From an uncultured Akkermansia sp. (GTDB taxonomy: Bacteria > Verrucomicrobiota > Verrucomicrobiia > Verrucomicrobiales > Akkermansiaceae), in contig CAJGDB010000049.1 of assembly GCA_904502165.1 (NCBI GenBank), positions 1 through 13,278 on the forward strand: 13,278 nt of DNA, in the 5' to 3' direction. The notes below the pieces were generated by a model. The model saw only the letters and a program-made list of their open reading frames with translations, did not search any database and had not been told where the DNA came from. Both the position numbers and the translations under genes were made by a program. Every line of letters begins with the position of its first letter. The first letter of the stretch is position 1. Shown one piece after another: positions 7,423-13,278 of the stretch.

Positions 7423-9528
7423 CTATTTTATCCTTCCTTTCTGAATAGCAGCTTCAAATTCATCAGTCAGTTTCTGTATCACCTCAACGGAAACTGGCGG
7501 TGTTATATGCGTTTTATCCCTGCAACGCATCACCTTGTTGCGATATCCCTCAAATTTGCCATTCTCGAACACGACTTTCTCCACATGAAGCACTGAACAG
7601 ACTCCCTGCCTTTCCCACATATTAAATAAGTCTATCACCTTCCTGTAATATATATGGTAATCTTTTTCTAAGAGAACAAGTGGATGCTGCGGAGAAACCA
7701 GGCTGAGGTCTTTTCCTCGCAGCACCCTCCATGTCAAATATTGTTCTGCTGTGCCATGCAAATCAGGATTCAGATTAAGTAAGCAAGGAGACGGCATCAT
7801 GAGAACCACGTGTTTTCCCATCCCTCGCAATCTGGAACAAAACGCCTCAAGCTGCCTAGCACTTTCCTCAAACTGCTGAAACCTGCTCTCCCCTTTCCAG
7901 TTTGTGTATGTATTGGGGAACAAACGGGCACTCCACAGTTGTGAAATAACAACCGTATGCACAGATTCTTGTTTTTCAAGCCAGTAGAAAAGGGATTCTG
8001 CTTTTTCCTCATCCCATCTATAGTGGGAACTATCTCCGGGCAAAGAAAAATACCTGTCCAGCAGAGGAATAACAATCGTACTAAGGCATACACCAGACAG
8101 ACCCTTCATGTGGCATAATTCATTCAGACCAGAGGACCACTGACTGGCGTTACTATCCCCGATAAGTGCAAACTGCGGAACCTCAGTTGCCTTCCCCAGC
8201 ATCATCATATCAATCGGAGTTGCCGTAGTATTATGCAAATGCAAAGGCAACGGACCGCCATACCTCAACACATTCCGATTATAATGCCTGAACAGCTCGG
8301 CGGGAACCGCGTCAATTTTCCCCTGATACGAAGGATAATAAATTCCATGTTCCTTCAACTGCCGCTCCAAAACTGGACACAACAGGTCTTTGATATACAT
8401 CCTGGTTCCATATGCACTTCCAAAAGCACACCCAGCAAGCAACGCCGCAACTATCAGGCCAGTGCGACGTTTTTCAACGAAAAACCAGAGGGCATACGCC
8501 AAAGCCACCGATATGATTACCAACGCGGTTGCCACAGTGGCATCCGGGAAAAGCTTCTCCCACCGTTTATAAAACACCAGCAGAGGGAAATGCACCAAGT
8601 ACAGAGAGAATGAAATGCTGCCCACCCAGACAAGCCAGCGCTGCTCCAGAAGGGCTTTCAAACGCGTATCCGGCAGGTAGCGCAACACCAGCACCACGCT
8701 CAGCACGGTCAGCAAGGCGGCGCAGGGAACCGATGCGGCATTGCAGAAACCAAGTAGCAGCAATAGCCCCAGTCCCAGTGCAGCCAGCATGGTACACAAA
8801 ACAGGCTTGCGGCACGGTGGCAAAACCAGCACCAGGCCACCAGCTGCCACTTGCCATAAGCGCCCGAAGGTATTCCAGTATGCTACCTCCTGCGCCTGCT
8901 GCCACACGGGTACCCCCAGGGATGCCAGTGCATCATGTATGGCAAGGGAATGGCTGTATGCGAGTGAAGCCAAGGCCACAAGCACAATCAGGAACGTGGC
9001 CCACTTCCGGATGAGCACTTGATGCGCCGTAAACCGGTGGCGCAAGAATGACACCACCCAGCAACCCACTGCCCAGAGCATATATACCTGCACAATTACT
9101 GCAAGATACCACAGATGCAGCAGGGGATTCAGGTTAGCGCTATCGCTGAAATAATCTGTATATTGCTTGTTAAAGTAACCATTTACCTTCCCCAACAAAG
9201 CATAACGCACCGTTCGGGTCAATACTTTGGCTTCATCTGCACTGTACATGGCAAACGCCATCAGCACGCAGGCCAAAATGATGGCACAACACATTACAGG
9301 GTAAATGCGAACCACCTTCTTGCGTACAAACTCCCAGAACTTAAACGCAGACTCTCCATCGTACGCACGGAATAAGAGGTAACCACTTATCACCAGAAAA
9401 ATATCCACCCCCAGAAAACCTTGCGAAAAATACTGGGGCAGCATGTGAAACAACACCACCAGCAGTATTGCCAGTCCTCGCAACCCACCCAAATACAATA
9501 AGATCCCTCTGCTACCCATACCGCGCAT
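7423..9528 (-). CDS. Membrane O-acyltransferase with C-terminal SGNH domain (OafA/OatA type)
   Basis: A 701-residue two-domain protein. Residues 1-~380 form an acyltransferase-3 domain with about ten hydrophobic membrane segments; LRGLAILLVVLFH with His28, FLGVDIFLVISGYLLF (38-53) and HLWYLAV (138-144) are the family landmarks. Residues ~440-701 form a soluble SGNH-like domain with ALIGDSN (454-460, Ser459 as nucleophile) and DKTH (671-674, Asp/His of the catalytic set). The expected role is moving an acyl group, usually acetyl, across the membrane and placing it on a sugar of the surface glycan. The common VEEQFY motif after HLW reads VIVQVY, so the acidic pair is absent. The 3' half of the gene (SGNH part) is clearly A+T richer than the membrane part. 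ATG at 9528 or, three codons in, 9519 could be the start; neither has a Shine-Dalgarno sequence. It lies opposite to both flanking blocks and so has its own promoter. Confidence 0.93.
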   Translation of the reverse strand: MRGMGSRGILLYLGGLRGLAILLVVLFHMLPQYFSQGFLGVDIFLVISGYLLFRAYDGESAFKFWEFVRKKVVRIYPVMCCAIILACVLMAFAMYSADEAKVLTRTVRYALLGKVNGYFNKQYTDYFSDSANLNPLLHLWYLAVIVQVYMLWAVGCWVVSFLRHRFTAHQVLIRKWATFLIVLVALASLAYSHSLAIHDALASLGVPVWQQAQEVAYWNTFGRLWQVAAGGLVLVLPPCRKPVLCTMLAALGLGLLLLLGFCNAASVPCAALLTVLSVVLVLRYLPDTRLKALLEQRWLVWVGSISFSLYLVHFPLLVFYKRWEKLFPDATVATALVIISVALAYALWFFVEKRRTGLIVAALLAGCAFGSAYGTRMYIKDLLCPVLERQLKEHGIYYPSYQGKIDAVPAELFRHYNRNVLRYGGPLPLHLHNTTATPIDMMMLGKATEVPQFALIGDSNASQWSSGLNELCHMKGLSGVCLSTIVIPLLDRYFSLPGDSSHYRWDEEKAESLFYWLEKQESVHTVVISQLWSARLFPNTYTNWKGESRFQQFEESARQLEAFCSRLRGMGKHVVLMMPSPCLLNLNPDLHGTAEQYLTWRVLRGKDLSLVSPQHPLVLLEKDYHIYYRKVIDLFNMWERQGVCSVLHVEKVVFENGKFEGYRNKVMRCRDKTHITPPVSVEVIQKLTDEFEAAIQKGRIK

Positions 9529-9531
9529 TCT

Positions 9532-9550
9532 ATCGCATTTCAGATGCGAT
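9532..9550. repeat. Palindrome copy 1, candidate operator
   Basis: ATCGCAT-TTCAG-ATGCGAT: perfect 7-bp arms around a 5-base centre. It begins 4 bases upstream of the acyltransferase start and covers the transcription start expected from the promoter at 9555-9583. The same sequence recurs in reverse orientation at 9676-9694. Its position is that of a classical repressor site, or of a hairpin at the 5' end of the transcript. Confidence 0.6.
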
Positions 9551-9554
9551 GTAC

Positions 9555-9583
9555 AGTAAAAACCTCATCATCAGCATTCTCAA
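9555..9583 (-). promoter_or_regulatory. Candidate sigma70-type promoter for the acyltransferase gene
   Basis: On the minus strand, TTGAGA (9583-9578, 5 of 6 to TTGACA) is followed by 17 bases and TTTACT (9560-9555, 4 of 6 to TATAAT). Transcription would begin near 9546-9549, giving a leader of about 20-30 bases before the ATG at 9528 or 9519. Assigned by eye from consensus only. Confidence 0.4.
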
Positions 9584-9675
9584 TCCTCTATTTCCATACT
9601 AAGACCTCCCTTTGTTGTCATAATGTGCGGAGCAAACAGCCAGACAGTCAACCCGTAACATAAAAATCACCGTCT

Positions 9676-9694
9676 ATCGCATCTGAAATGCGAC
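9676..9694. repeat. Palindrome copy 2, candidate operator (inverted relative to copy 1)
   Basis: ATCGCAT-CTGAA-ATGCGAC. The 5-base centre CTGAA is the reverse complement of the TTCAG centre of copy 1, so the whole element is copy 1 read on the other strand with one terminal mismatch. Both copies are preceded by TCT on the + strand. The centres are 144 bases apart. Confidence 0.6.
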
Positions 9695-9976
9695 GAGATC
9701 TAGTTTTATTCCTGCCACAAACTATTTACCTTTAAAGAACAGCTCACATGGCCATCTTTCTGCACGAAATAATTCCCCACATGCATTCCATAGGCACACC
9801 TGATAAATACCCACTCTACATGCGTAAATATGGGGGGATTTTTTACTCGATAAAGGTTGCCAATCAGGAATTTTTTGTTAGACTATGAGCATAGGTTTGT
9901 TTTACCTCAAATAAACACACAGTGTGACCTACGGCAGTCAATTCTCTGCTCTGAAAAATCAATTTATACCAGACTC
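9695..9976 (+). other. Non-coding upstream region of the FAD oxidoreductase operon
   Basis: No convincing gene is seen between the two divergent transcription units. AATTCCCC at 9771-9778 can pair with GGGGGATT at 9833-9840 (one G-U pair), and T residues continue to 9844, giving a long-loop, terminator-like shape ahead of the operon. A weak + promoter, TTGCCA at 9857-9862, 16 bases, then TAGACT at 9879-9884, would give a leader of roughly 90 bases. An open frame continuous with the next gene starts at a TTG at 9857, but its extra 40 residues precede the Rossmann motif and do not look like protein from this family. Confidence 0.3.
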
Positions 9977-11221
9977 ATGAACTCTTCAAAACGCATTGCC
10001 ATCATTGGCGGAGGCATCAGCGGGCTTTCCATTGCCCGTATGCTGAGCAGAAAAGGCGAACAAGTGGTCGTATTCGAGAAAGAAAGCACCCCGGGCGGGC
10101 TGGTGCGCTGCGAGCGCGTAGAAGGAGTGCTCTACCATGTGGTCGGCGGGCATGTGTTCAACTCTCGCAATGCAGCTGTGCTGGACTGGTTCTGGCAGCA
10201 GTGCAACAAGGCGGATTTCCAGCTGGCCACCCGGCACGCGGTGGTTTCACTGGCAGATGGTACCCGGGTGGACTACCCCATTGAAAACCACCTCTACCAG
10301 ATGCCTGATACCATGCGGGATGCCGTGCTGGATGATCTGTTGCAGATTGCGGCAGACGGCTACCCGGAATCCGCCCATTTCGATGATTTTCTGCGCAATC
10401 GTTTCGGCAGGACCCTCTACAATGAATATTTTGCCCCCTACAACCGCAAAATCTGGCACCGTTCGCTCACCGATGTTCCCCTGAGCTGGCTCGAAGGCAA
10501 GCTGCCCATGCCCACAGTAAAGGAGATTCTCTCTGCCAACATCGGCCAAGTGAAGGAAATGCAGATGGTGCACAGCACCTTCCACTATGCCAGGCAGAAT
10601 GGTTCCCAGCATATTGCCGATACGCTCGCCCAGGGACTGGATATCCGCTTCAATGCGCCAGTCGACGCTATTCAGCGAAAAGGGGAGAACTGGATCATTA
10701 ACGGAGAATCATTCACCCATGTGGTCTACTGCTGCAATATCAAGCATCTGCCAGCCATGCTGCAGGGGGTGCAGGTGGAGCTGTGCGGCGTCAACAAGCT
10801 GGATGCCCACGGCACTACCTCGGTACTTTGCGAGGTGGAACCCAACCCCTACAGCTGGATTTACATGCCCAGCGAATCGCACAAATCGCACCGCATCATC
10901 TGCACAGGAAACTTTGCCGCCAGCAACGCGCCGGAAGGTATGGCAACCGCCACCATTGAATTCACGGAGGAGCTCTCCAAAGAAGAAATCCTGGAGCAGC
11001 TGCAGCGCATTCCCTTTGCACCGCGCTACATCACACACCGCTACACGCCCTATACCTATCCCGTGCAGGATGGCAACACCCGCAGCAGCATCAATACTGC
11101 CCGGCAGCAGCTCGCCCCGCTGAACCTGCACCTCCTGGGGCGTTTTGCCGAGTGGGAATACTACAATATGGATGCCGCTATGGAAGCTGCCATGAAGCTC
11201 TGTTCAACCCTTACCGCCTGA
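9977..11221 (+). CDS. FAD-dependent oxidoreductase, UDP-galactopyranose mutase-like
   Basis: A 414-residue flavoprotein. The N-terminus has the Rossmann dinucleotide motif IIGGGISGLSIA (9-20), the ribose-binding acidic residue in VVVFEKES (31-38, Glu34) and GGLVR (40-44). The middle has YFAPYNRKIWHRSLTDVP, resembling the YTxKxWG region of UDP-galactopyranose mutases and related amine-oxidase-fold enzymes. The C-terminus has GRFAEWEYYNMDAAMEAAM (388-406), the FAD-closing segment. The ATG at 9977 puts the Rossmann motif at the N-terminus as expected. In glycan loci this class rearranges or oxidises nucleotide sugars; a true Glf activity (UDP-Galp to UDP-Galf) is possible but not shown. The next gene follows after 4 bases, indicating a two-gene operon. 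Confidence 0.82.
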   Translation: MNSSKRIAIIGGGISGLSIARMLSRKGEQVVVFEKESTPGGLVRCERVEGVLYHVVGGHVFNSRNAAVLDWFWQQCNKADFQLATRHAVVSLADGTRVDYPIENHLYQMPDTMRDAVLDDLLQIAADGYPESAHFDDFLRNRFGRTLYNEYFAPYNRKIWHRSLTDVPLSWLEGKLPMPTVKEILSANIGQVKEMQMVHSTFHYARQNGSQHIADTLAQGLDIRFNAPVDAIQRKGENWIINGESFTHVVYCCNIKHLPAMLQGVQVELCGVNKLDAHGTTSVLCEVEPNPYSWIYMPSESHKSHRIICTGNFAASNAPEGMATATIEFTEELSKEEILEQLQRIPFAPRYITHRYTPYTYPVQDGNTRSSINTARQQLAPLNLHLLGRFAEWEYYNMDAAMEAAMKLCSTLTA

Positions 11222-11225
11222 TACC

Positions 11226-12161
11226 ATGGAAACGAAAACAGCCTTACTCGTTGTCTATAACCACCGCTACGATAAGAATATCGAACGCATTGAGGCGCTA
11301 TACGCCGGAAAATTCAGCCATGTGTACCACCTCATGCCATTCTATGATGGAACGGTACCCAATGTCATCCCCGTCTATGCCTCGTCATTCCAATTCCAAT
11401 CCTATATCAGCCAGGCATACACCTACCTGAAAAACCAGGGATTCACCCACTACTTCATTGTGTCGGACGACATGCTGCTCAACCCCATCATCAACGAGCA
11501 GAACCTGTGGGATACCCTGCAACTGGATAAGGATAGCTGCATGCTGCCCGGAATCATTGAGCTCCAGCAGCGCAGGAATGGATGGAACCGTGTTGATGAT
11601 GCCGTAGAGTACAGGAAGCTCGTACCAGGCGTGGAGGTAGAGAATATACTGCCTTCCTATGAAGACGCCTGCCAGCGGTTCCGCAACCACGGCATCAGCA
11701 CAGAGGCGCTCACCCCGGATGTTTACCAGCATATATGGAAGTACAGCAGACGCCGGAAATTCCTCGGCCTGAAGCTGTGGAGGAGAAAGAAACTGCCCGC
11801 CCAGTTGCAATTGGATTACCCTCTGTGTGCAGGATACAGTGATATTTTCCTGGTCACGGCAGATTGCATGCAGAATTTCTGCACCTATTGTGGTGCATTT
11901 GCAGCGCAGAACCTGTTTGTGGAAGTGGCCATACCAACTGCCATGGTGCTGGCCGCCGGCAAAATCGCCGTCATATCGGATAGAACCGGAAAAGGCATCC
12001 ACAAGACACTGGCCCTCAAAAACGGCGACATGTGGCCCGACGGCGACCAGACCTTGCAGGACACGATTGCCCCCTTCAATCATTCCCTGCAAACCCTCAT
12101 TGAGAACTTCCCCGCAGGTCTCCTCTTTCTGCATCCCATCAAGCTTTCCCAGTGGAAATAA
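11226..12161 (+). CDS. Unrecognised surface-glycan locus protein, possibly glycosyltransferase-like
   Basis: A 311-residue soluble-looking protein that I do not recognise as a named family. Its N-terminus, TALLVVYNHRYDKNIERI (5-22), is followed by HYFIVSDDMLLNP (75-87); a hydrophobic strand running into SDD is the pattern of a GT-A metal-binding site. The internal stretch RRRKFLGLKLWRRKKL (175-190) resembles the FLGIKL tails of the first two glycosyltransferases in this window. There is no signal peptide and no membrane segment. It is translationally close (4 bases) to the upstream FAD oxidoreductase, so it probably uses or handles that enzyme's product. An atypical glycosyltransferase is my best guess, at moderate to low confidence. 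Confidence 0.75.
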   Translation: METKTALLVVYNHRYDKNIERIEALYAGKFSHVYHLMPFYDGTVPNVIPVYASSFQFQSYISQAYTYLKNQGFTHYFIVSDDMLLNPIINEQNLWDTLQLDKDSCMLPGIIELQQRRNGWNRVDDAVEYRKLVPGVEVENILPSYEDACQRFRNHGISTEALTPDVYQHIWKYSRRRKFLGLKLWRRKKLPAQLQLDYPLCAGYSDIFLVTADCMQNFCTYCGAFAAQNLFVEVAIPTAMVLAAGKIAVISDRTGKGIHKTLALKNGDMWPDGDQTLQDTIAPFNHSLQTLIENFPAGLLFLHPIKLSQWK

Positions 12162-12182
12162 GAGCGGCGATACAAGCCCTGA

Positions 12183-12359
12183 GGCGGTCTGGGTATTCAT
12201 GGTGAAGACTGCGAGGCGCTCCTCAAGTCCGGTCCCCGCCGCGTGAGCCCGTTCTACATTCCGTACATGATTACCAACATGGCCTCCGGCATGGTGAGTA
12301 TCGAGTACGGTTTCGGCGGTCACAATGCTTCCCTCATCGTGAAGCGCTACGTGGACTAA
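12183..12359 (+). pseudogene. fabF: fabF remnant (3-oxoacyl-ACP synthase II), 5'-truncated and internally deleted
   Basis: 58 codons, with no start, open between a TGA at 12180 and a TAA at 12357. They read GGLGIHGEDCEALLKSGPRR, then VSPFYIPYMITNMASGMVSI, EYG and finally FGGHNASLIVKRYVD. The first part matches the FabF segment around residues 110-150 of the E. coli enzyme; the last 15 residues are the FabF C-terminus. The roughly 250 residues that should separate them, with the catalytic Cys and both His, are missing. The internal junction lies near 12309-12320, where both flanks would read GGT/GGC-type glycine codons, consistent with deletion through a short homology. It cannot be functional. 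Confidence 0.85.
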
Positions 12360-12385
12360 TGCCCAGGTCATAATGCACCTTTGCG

Positions 12386-12420
12386 CGGCGGCCGTGGTAT
12401 CCCCACAGCCGCCGTGTCTT
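12386..12420 (+). terminator. Rho-independent-type hairpin after the fabF remnant
   Basis: A 12-bp stem, 12386-12397 with 12403-12414 (GGCGGCCGTGG against CCACAGCCGCC plus an outer C-G pair), with one C-A mismatch and a 5-base loop, followed by TGTCTT. It starts 27 bases after the fabF stop and is probably the original fabF terminator, retained with the fragment. The T-run is short. Confidence 0.6.
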
Positions 12421-12437
12421 ATCCCCCCGCCACCACC

Positions 12438-12521
12438 ATGAAAAACCCACTCGCCGGAATCCTGCACCTCAAGAACCGCACCGACCACCTGCCGCTGCTG
12501 AGCTGGAAAACAAAAAACTGA
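12438..12521 (+). CDS. 27-residue orphan ORF, probably a truncated gene start
   Basis: An ATG-started frame reading MKNPLAGILHLKNRTDHLPL and ending LLSWKTKN-stop. It lies just after the fabF terminator, where an intact genome would have the next gene. The sequence does not match a family I recognise. It may be the N-terminal stub of a gene cut by the same events that broke its neighbours, or a chance frame. There is no Shine-Dalgarno sequence. Confidence 0.25.
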   Translation: MKNPLAGILHLKNRTDHLPLLSWKTKN

Positions 12522-12540
12522 TAAAAAAAGCATCCTGGTT

Positions 12541-12559
12541 GCGTACTTAATAAGTATGC
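12541..12559. repeat. Near-perfect palindrome upstream of the HAD gene
   Basis: GCGTACTT-AAT-AAGTATGC: 8-bp arms with a single G-T pair around a 3-base centre. It lies 16 bases upstream of the candidate promoter's -35 box, so an activator or repressor site is possible. Confidence 0.4.
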
Positions 12560-12574
12560 AGTATCACTGCGTGC

Positions 12575-12603
12575 TTGCCCAGGCAGTCGCGCCGTGTTAT
12601 ACT
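12575..12603 (+). promoter_or_regulatory. Sigma70-type promoter for the HAD phosphatase gene
   Basis: TTGCCC (12575-12580, 4 of 6), a 17-base spacer, and TATACT (12598-12603, 5 of 6). Transcription would start near 12610, about 20 bases before the ATG at 12631. This argues against the in-frame upstream ATG at 12556, which would lie ahead of the promoter. Confidence 0.55.
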
Positions 12604-12630
12604 GCCTGCTCAACATTTTCTGAAACCGGC

Positions 12631-13233
12631 ATGCTCAAGACAGTATTATTCGATATGGATGGCACCCTGGGGGACACGCTTCCGCTCTGCGTGGAGGCGT
12701 ACCGCCGGTGTGTCGGCGAGCAAACAGGGCGCACCCCTTCTGAGGAAGAGGTGGTCTCCTGGTTCGGGCTGAGCGACCGCGGGGTGCTGGGCGGGCTGCT
12801 GGGTATGCCGCCGGATGCCCCCGCCCTGCCCATTGAGCGCTTTGTGGCCATCTATGAGCAGCTGCACGGCGAGCTGGCCCCCGAACCCTTCCCCGGTGCG
12901 GTGGAAATGCTCAAGGCTGTCAGGGCTGCCGGGCTGCGCGTGGGGCTCATCTCCGGCAAGGAACACTACACCGCCCTGCCCACCATGAGCTATTACGGCA
13001 TGGAGGGCATTTTTGAGAGGTATGGGCTGGGCCTGCCCACGCACGGAACTGATTTTCATCCACGCCATCTGACAGAAGATTACCTGTCCTTGTACACAAG
13101 CAAGATATACAGGGGTGATTTCTCCCTCAAAAAAACGAAAAAAATAAAACAGCTTGGAAATAAGTATTGCATTTCATGCCTGCGATGCTACAATGGTTCT
13201 GAGCGAGGCGAGGGATTCCTGAGCTCCGCTTGA
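12631..13233 (+). pseudogene. HAD-family phosphatase (phosphoglycolate-phosphatase-like), C-terminus replaced
   Basis: The frame encodes 200 residues. Residues 1-~139 are a normal HAD hydrolase start: FDMDGTLGDTL (7-17) with nucleophile Asp8 and acid/base Asp10, a helical cap domain, and GLRVGLISGK (101-110) as motif II. From about codon 140 (near 13048) the sequence changes abruptly to A+T-rich, lysine- and cysteine-containing residues with no HAD motif III or the GD..D motif IV needed for Mg binding. The protein is therefore probably inactive, and the gene is a 3'-truncated remnant running into foreign DNA. The ATG at 12631 is preferred because a good promoter lies just upstream. Confidence 0.75.
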
Positions 13234-13278
13234 TGCGTGTCTCCAAGTTAAACATTTACGTACATTATGTGCTTCAAA
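13048..13278 (+). other. A+T-rich sequence beyond the HAD break, with a candidate promoter
   Basis: No recognisable gene is seen on either strand. An A-rich tract (13131-13149) is followed by TTGCAT at 13167-13172, 16 bases, and TACAAT at 13189-13194, a possible + strand promoter with a good -10 and a weak -35, which could drive a gene beyond the window. Confidence 0.3.

Noticed and set aside
9857..9976. A 40-residue N-terminal extension of the FAD oxidoreductase from a TTG
   Set aside because: The Rossmann motif should lie at the very N-terminus, the extension looks like translated leader, and an ATG is available at 9977.
11385..12533. A long open frame on the minus strand (382 codons) across the unrecognised gene and the fabF remnant
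   Set aside because: It runs antisense to a well-formed gene, spans its end and a pseudogene, and its residues (many His, Gln, Val) show no domain; it is a by-product of codon bias on the other strand.
12556..12630. An upstream ATG for the HAD gene
   Set aside because: A good -35/-10 pair lies downstream of it, and the HAD nucleophile motif is normally within the first ten residues, as it is from 12631.
1..13278. CRISPR arrays, tRNA or rRNA genes, insertion sequences, toxin-antitoxin or phage-defence genes
   Set aside because: I saw no regularly spaced repeats, cloverleaf, transposase or defence motif on either strand; the content is glycan biosynthesis and gene remnants.

Overview
This window reads as part of a cell-surface polysaccharide (LPS O-antigen, capsule or exopolysaccharide) biosynthesis locus. 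It runs into a patch of broken housekeeping genes at the right end. The organism is probably a Verrucomicrobiota bacterium of the Akkermansia type. The basis for that is limited: overall protein style, a FabF C-terminus ending in a GGHNAS-type motif, moderate G+C, and no Shine-Dalgarno-like sequence at any gene start I checked. No rRNA, tRNA or marker gene is present to settle it.

Left block, 1-7288, + strand. Six genes lie in one direction and look like one operon entered from outside the window. They are two paralogous family-2 glycosyltransferases (the first cut off by the window edge), a third and more distant family-2 glycosyltransferase, a non-hydrolysing UDP-GlcNAc 2-epimerase (wecB), a polysaccharide pyruvyl-transferase-family protein, and a MenD-like thiamine-diphosphate enzyme. 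Together they suggest a glycan that contains ManNAc (or a derivative), carries a pyruvyl-type substituent, and receives an unusual two- or multi-carbon modification from the ThDP enzyme. The exact chemistry is inference.

Middle, 7289-9976. A convergent intergenic gap leads to a minus-strand membrane O-acyltransferase fused to an SGNH hydrolase-like domain (OafA/OatA type). About 450 bases without a gene follow. They hold a plausible minus-strand promoter and two copies of one short palindrome, one copy in each orientation; one copy lies on the predicted transcription start of the acyltransferase gene.

Right block, 9977-12161, + strand. A two-gene unit with a 4-base gap encodes a FAD-dependent, UDP-galactopyranose-mutase-like oxidoreductase and an unrecognised, possibly glycosyltransferase-like protein.

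Right edge, 12162-13278. Housekeeping gene remnants are present: a fabF fragment missing its N-terminus and its whole catalytic core but keeping its stop codon and a terminator-like hairpin, a 27-codon orphan ORF, and a HAD-family phosphatase with a good promoter and intact N-terminal half whose C-terminus is replaced by unrelated A+T-rich sequence. This looks like a recombination boundary of the glycan locus.
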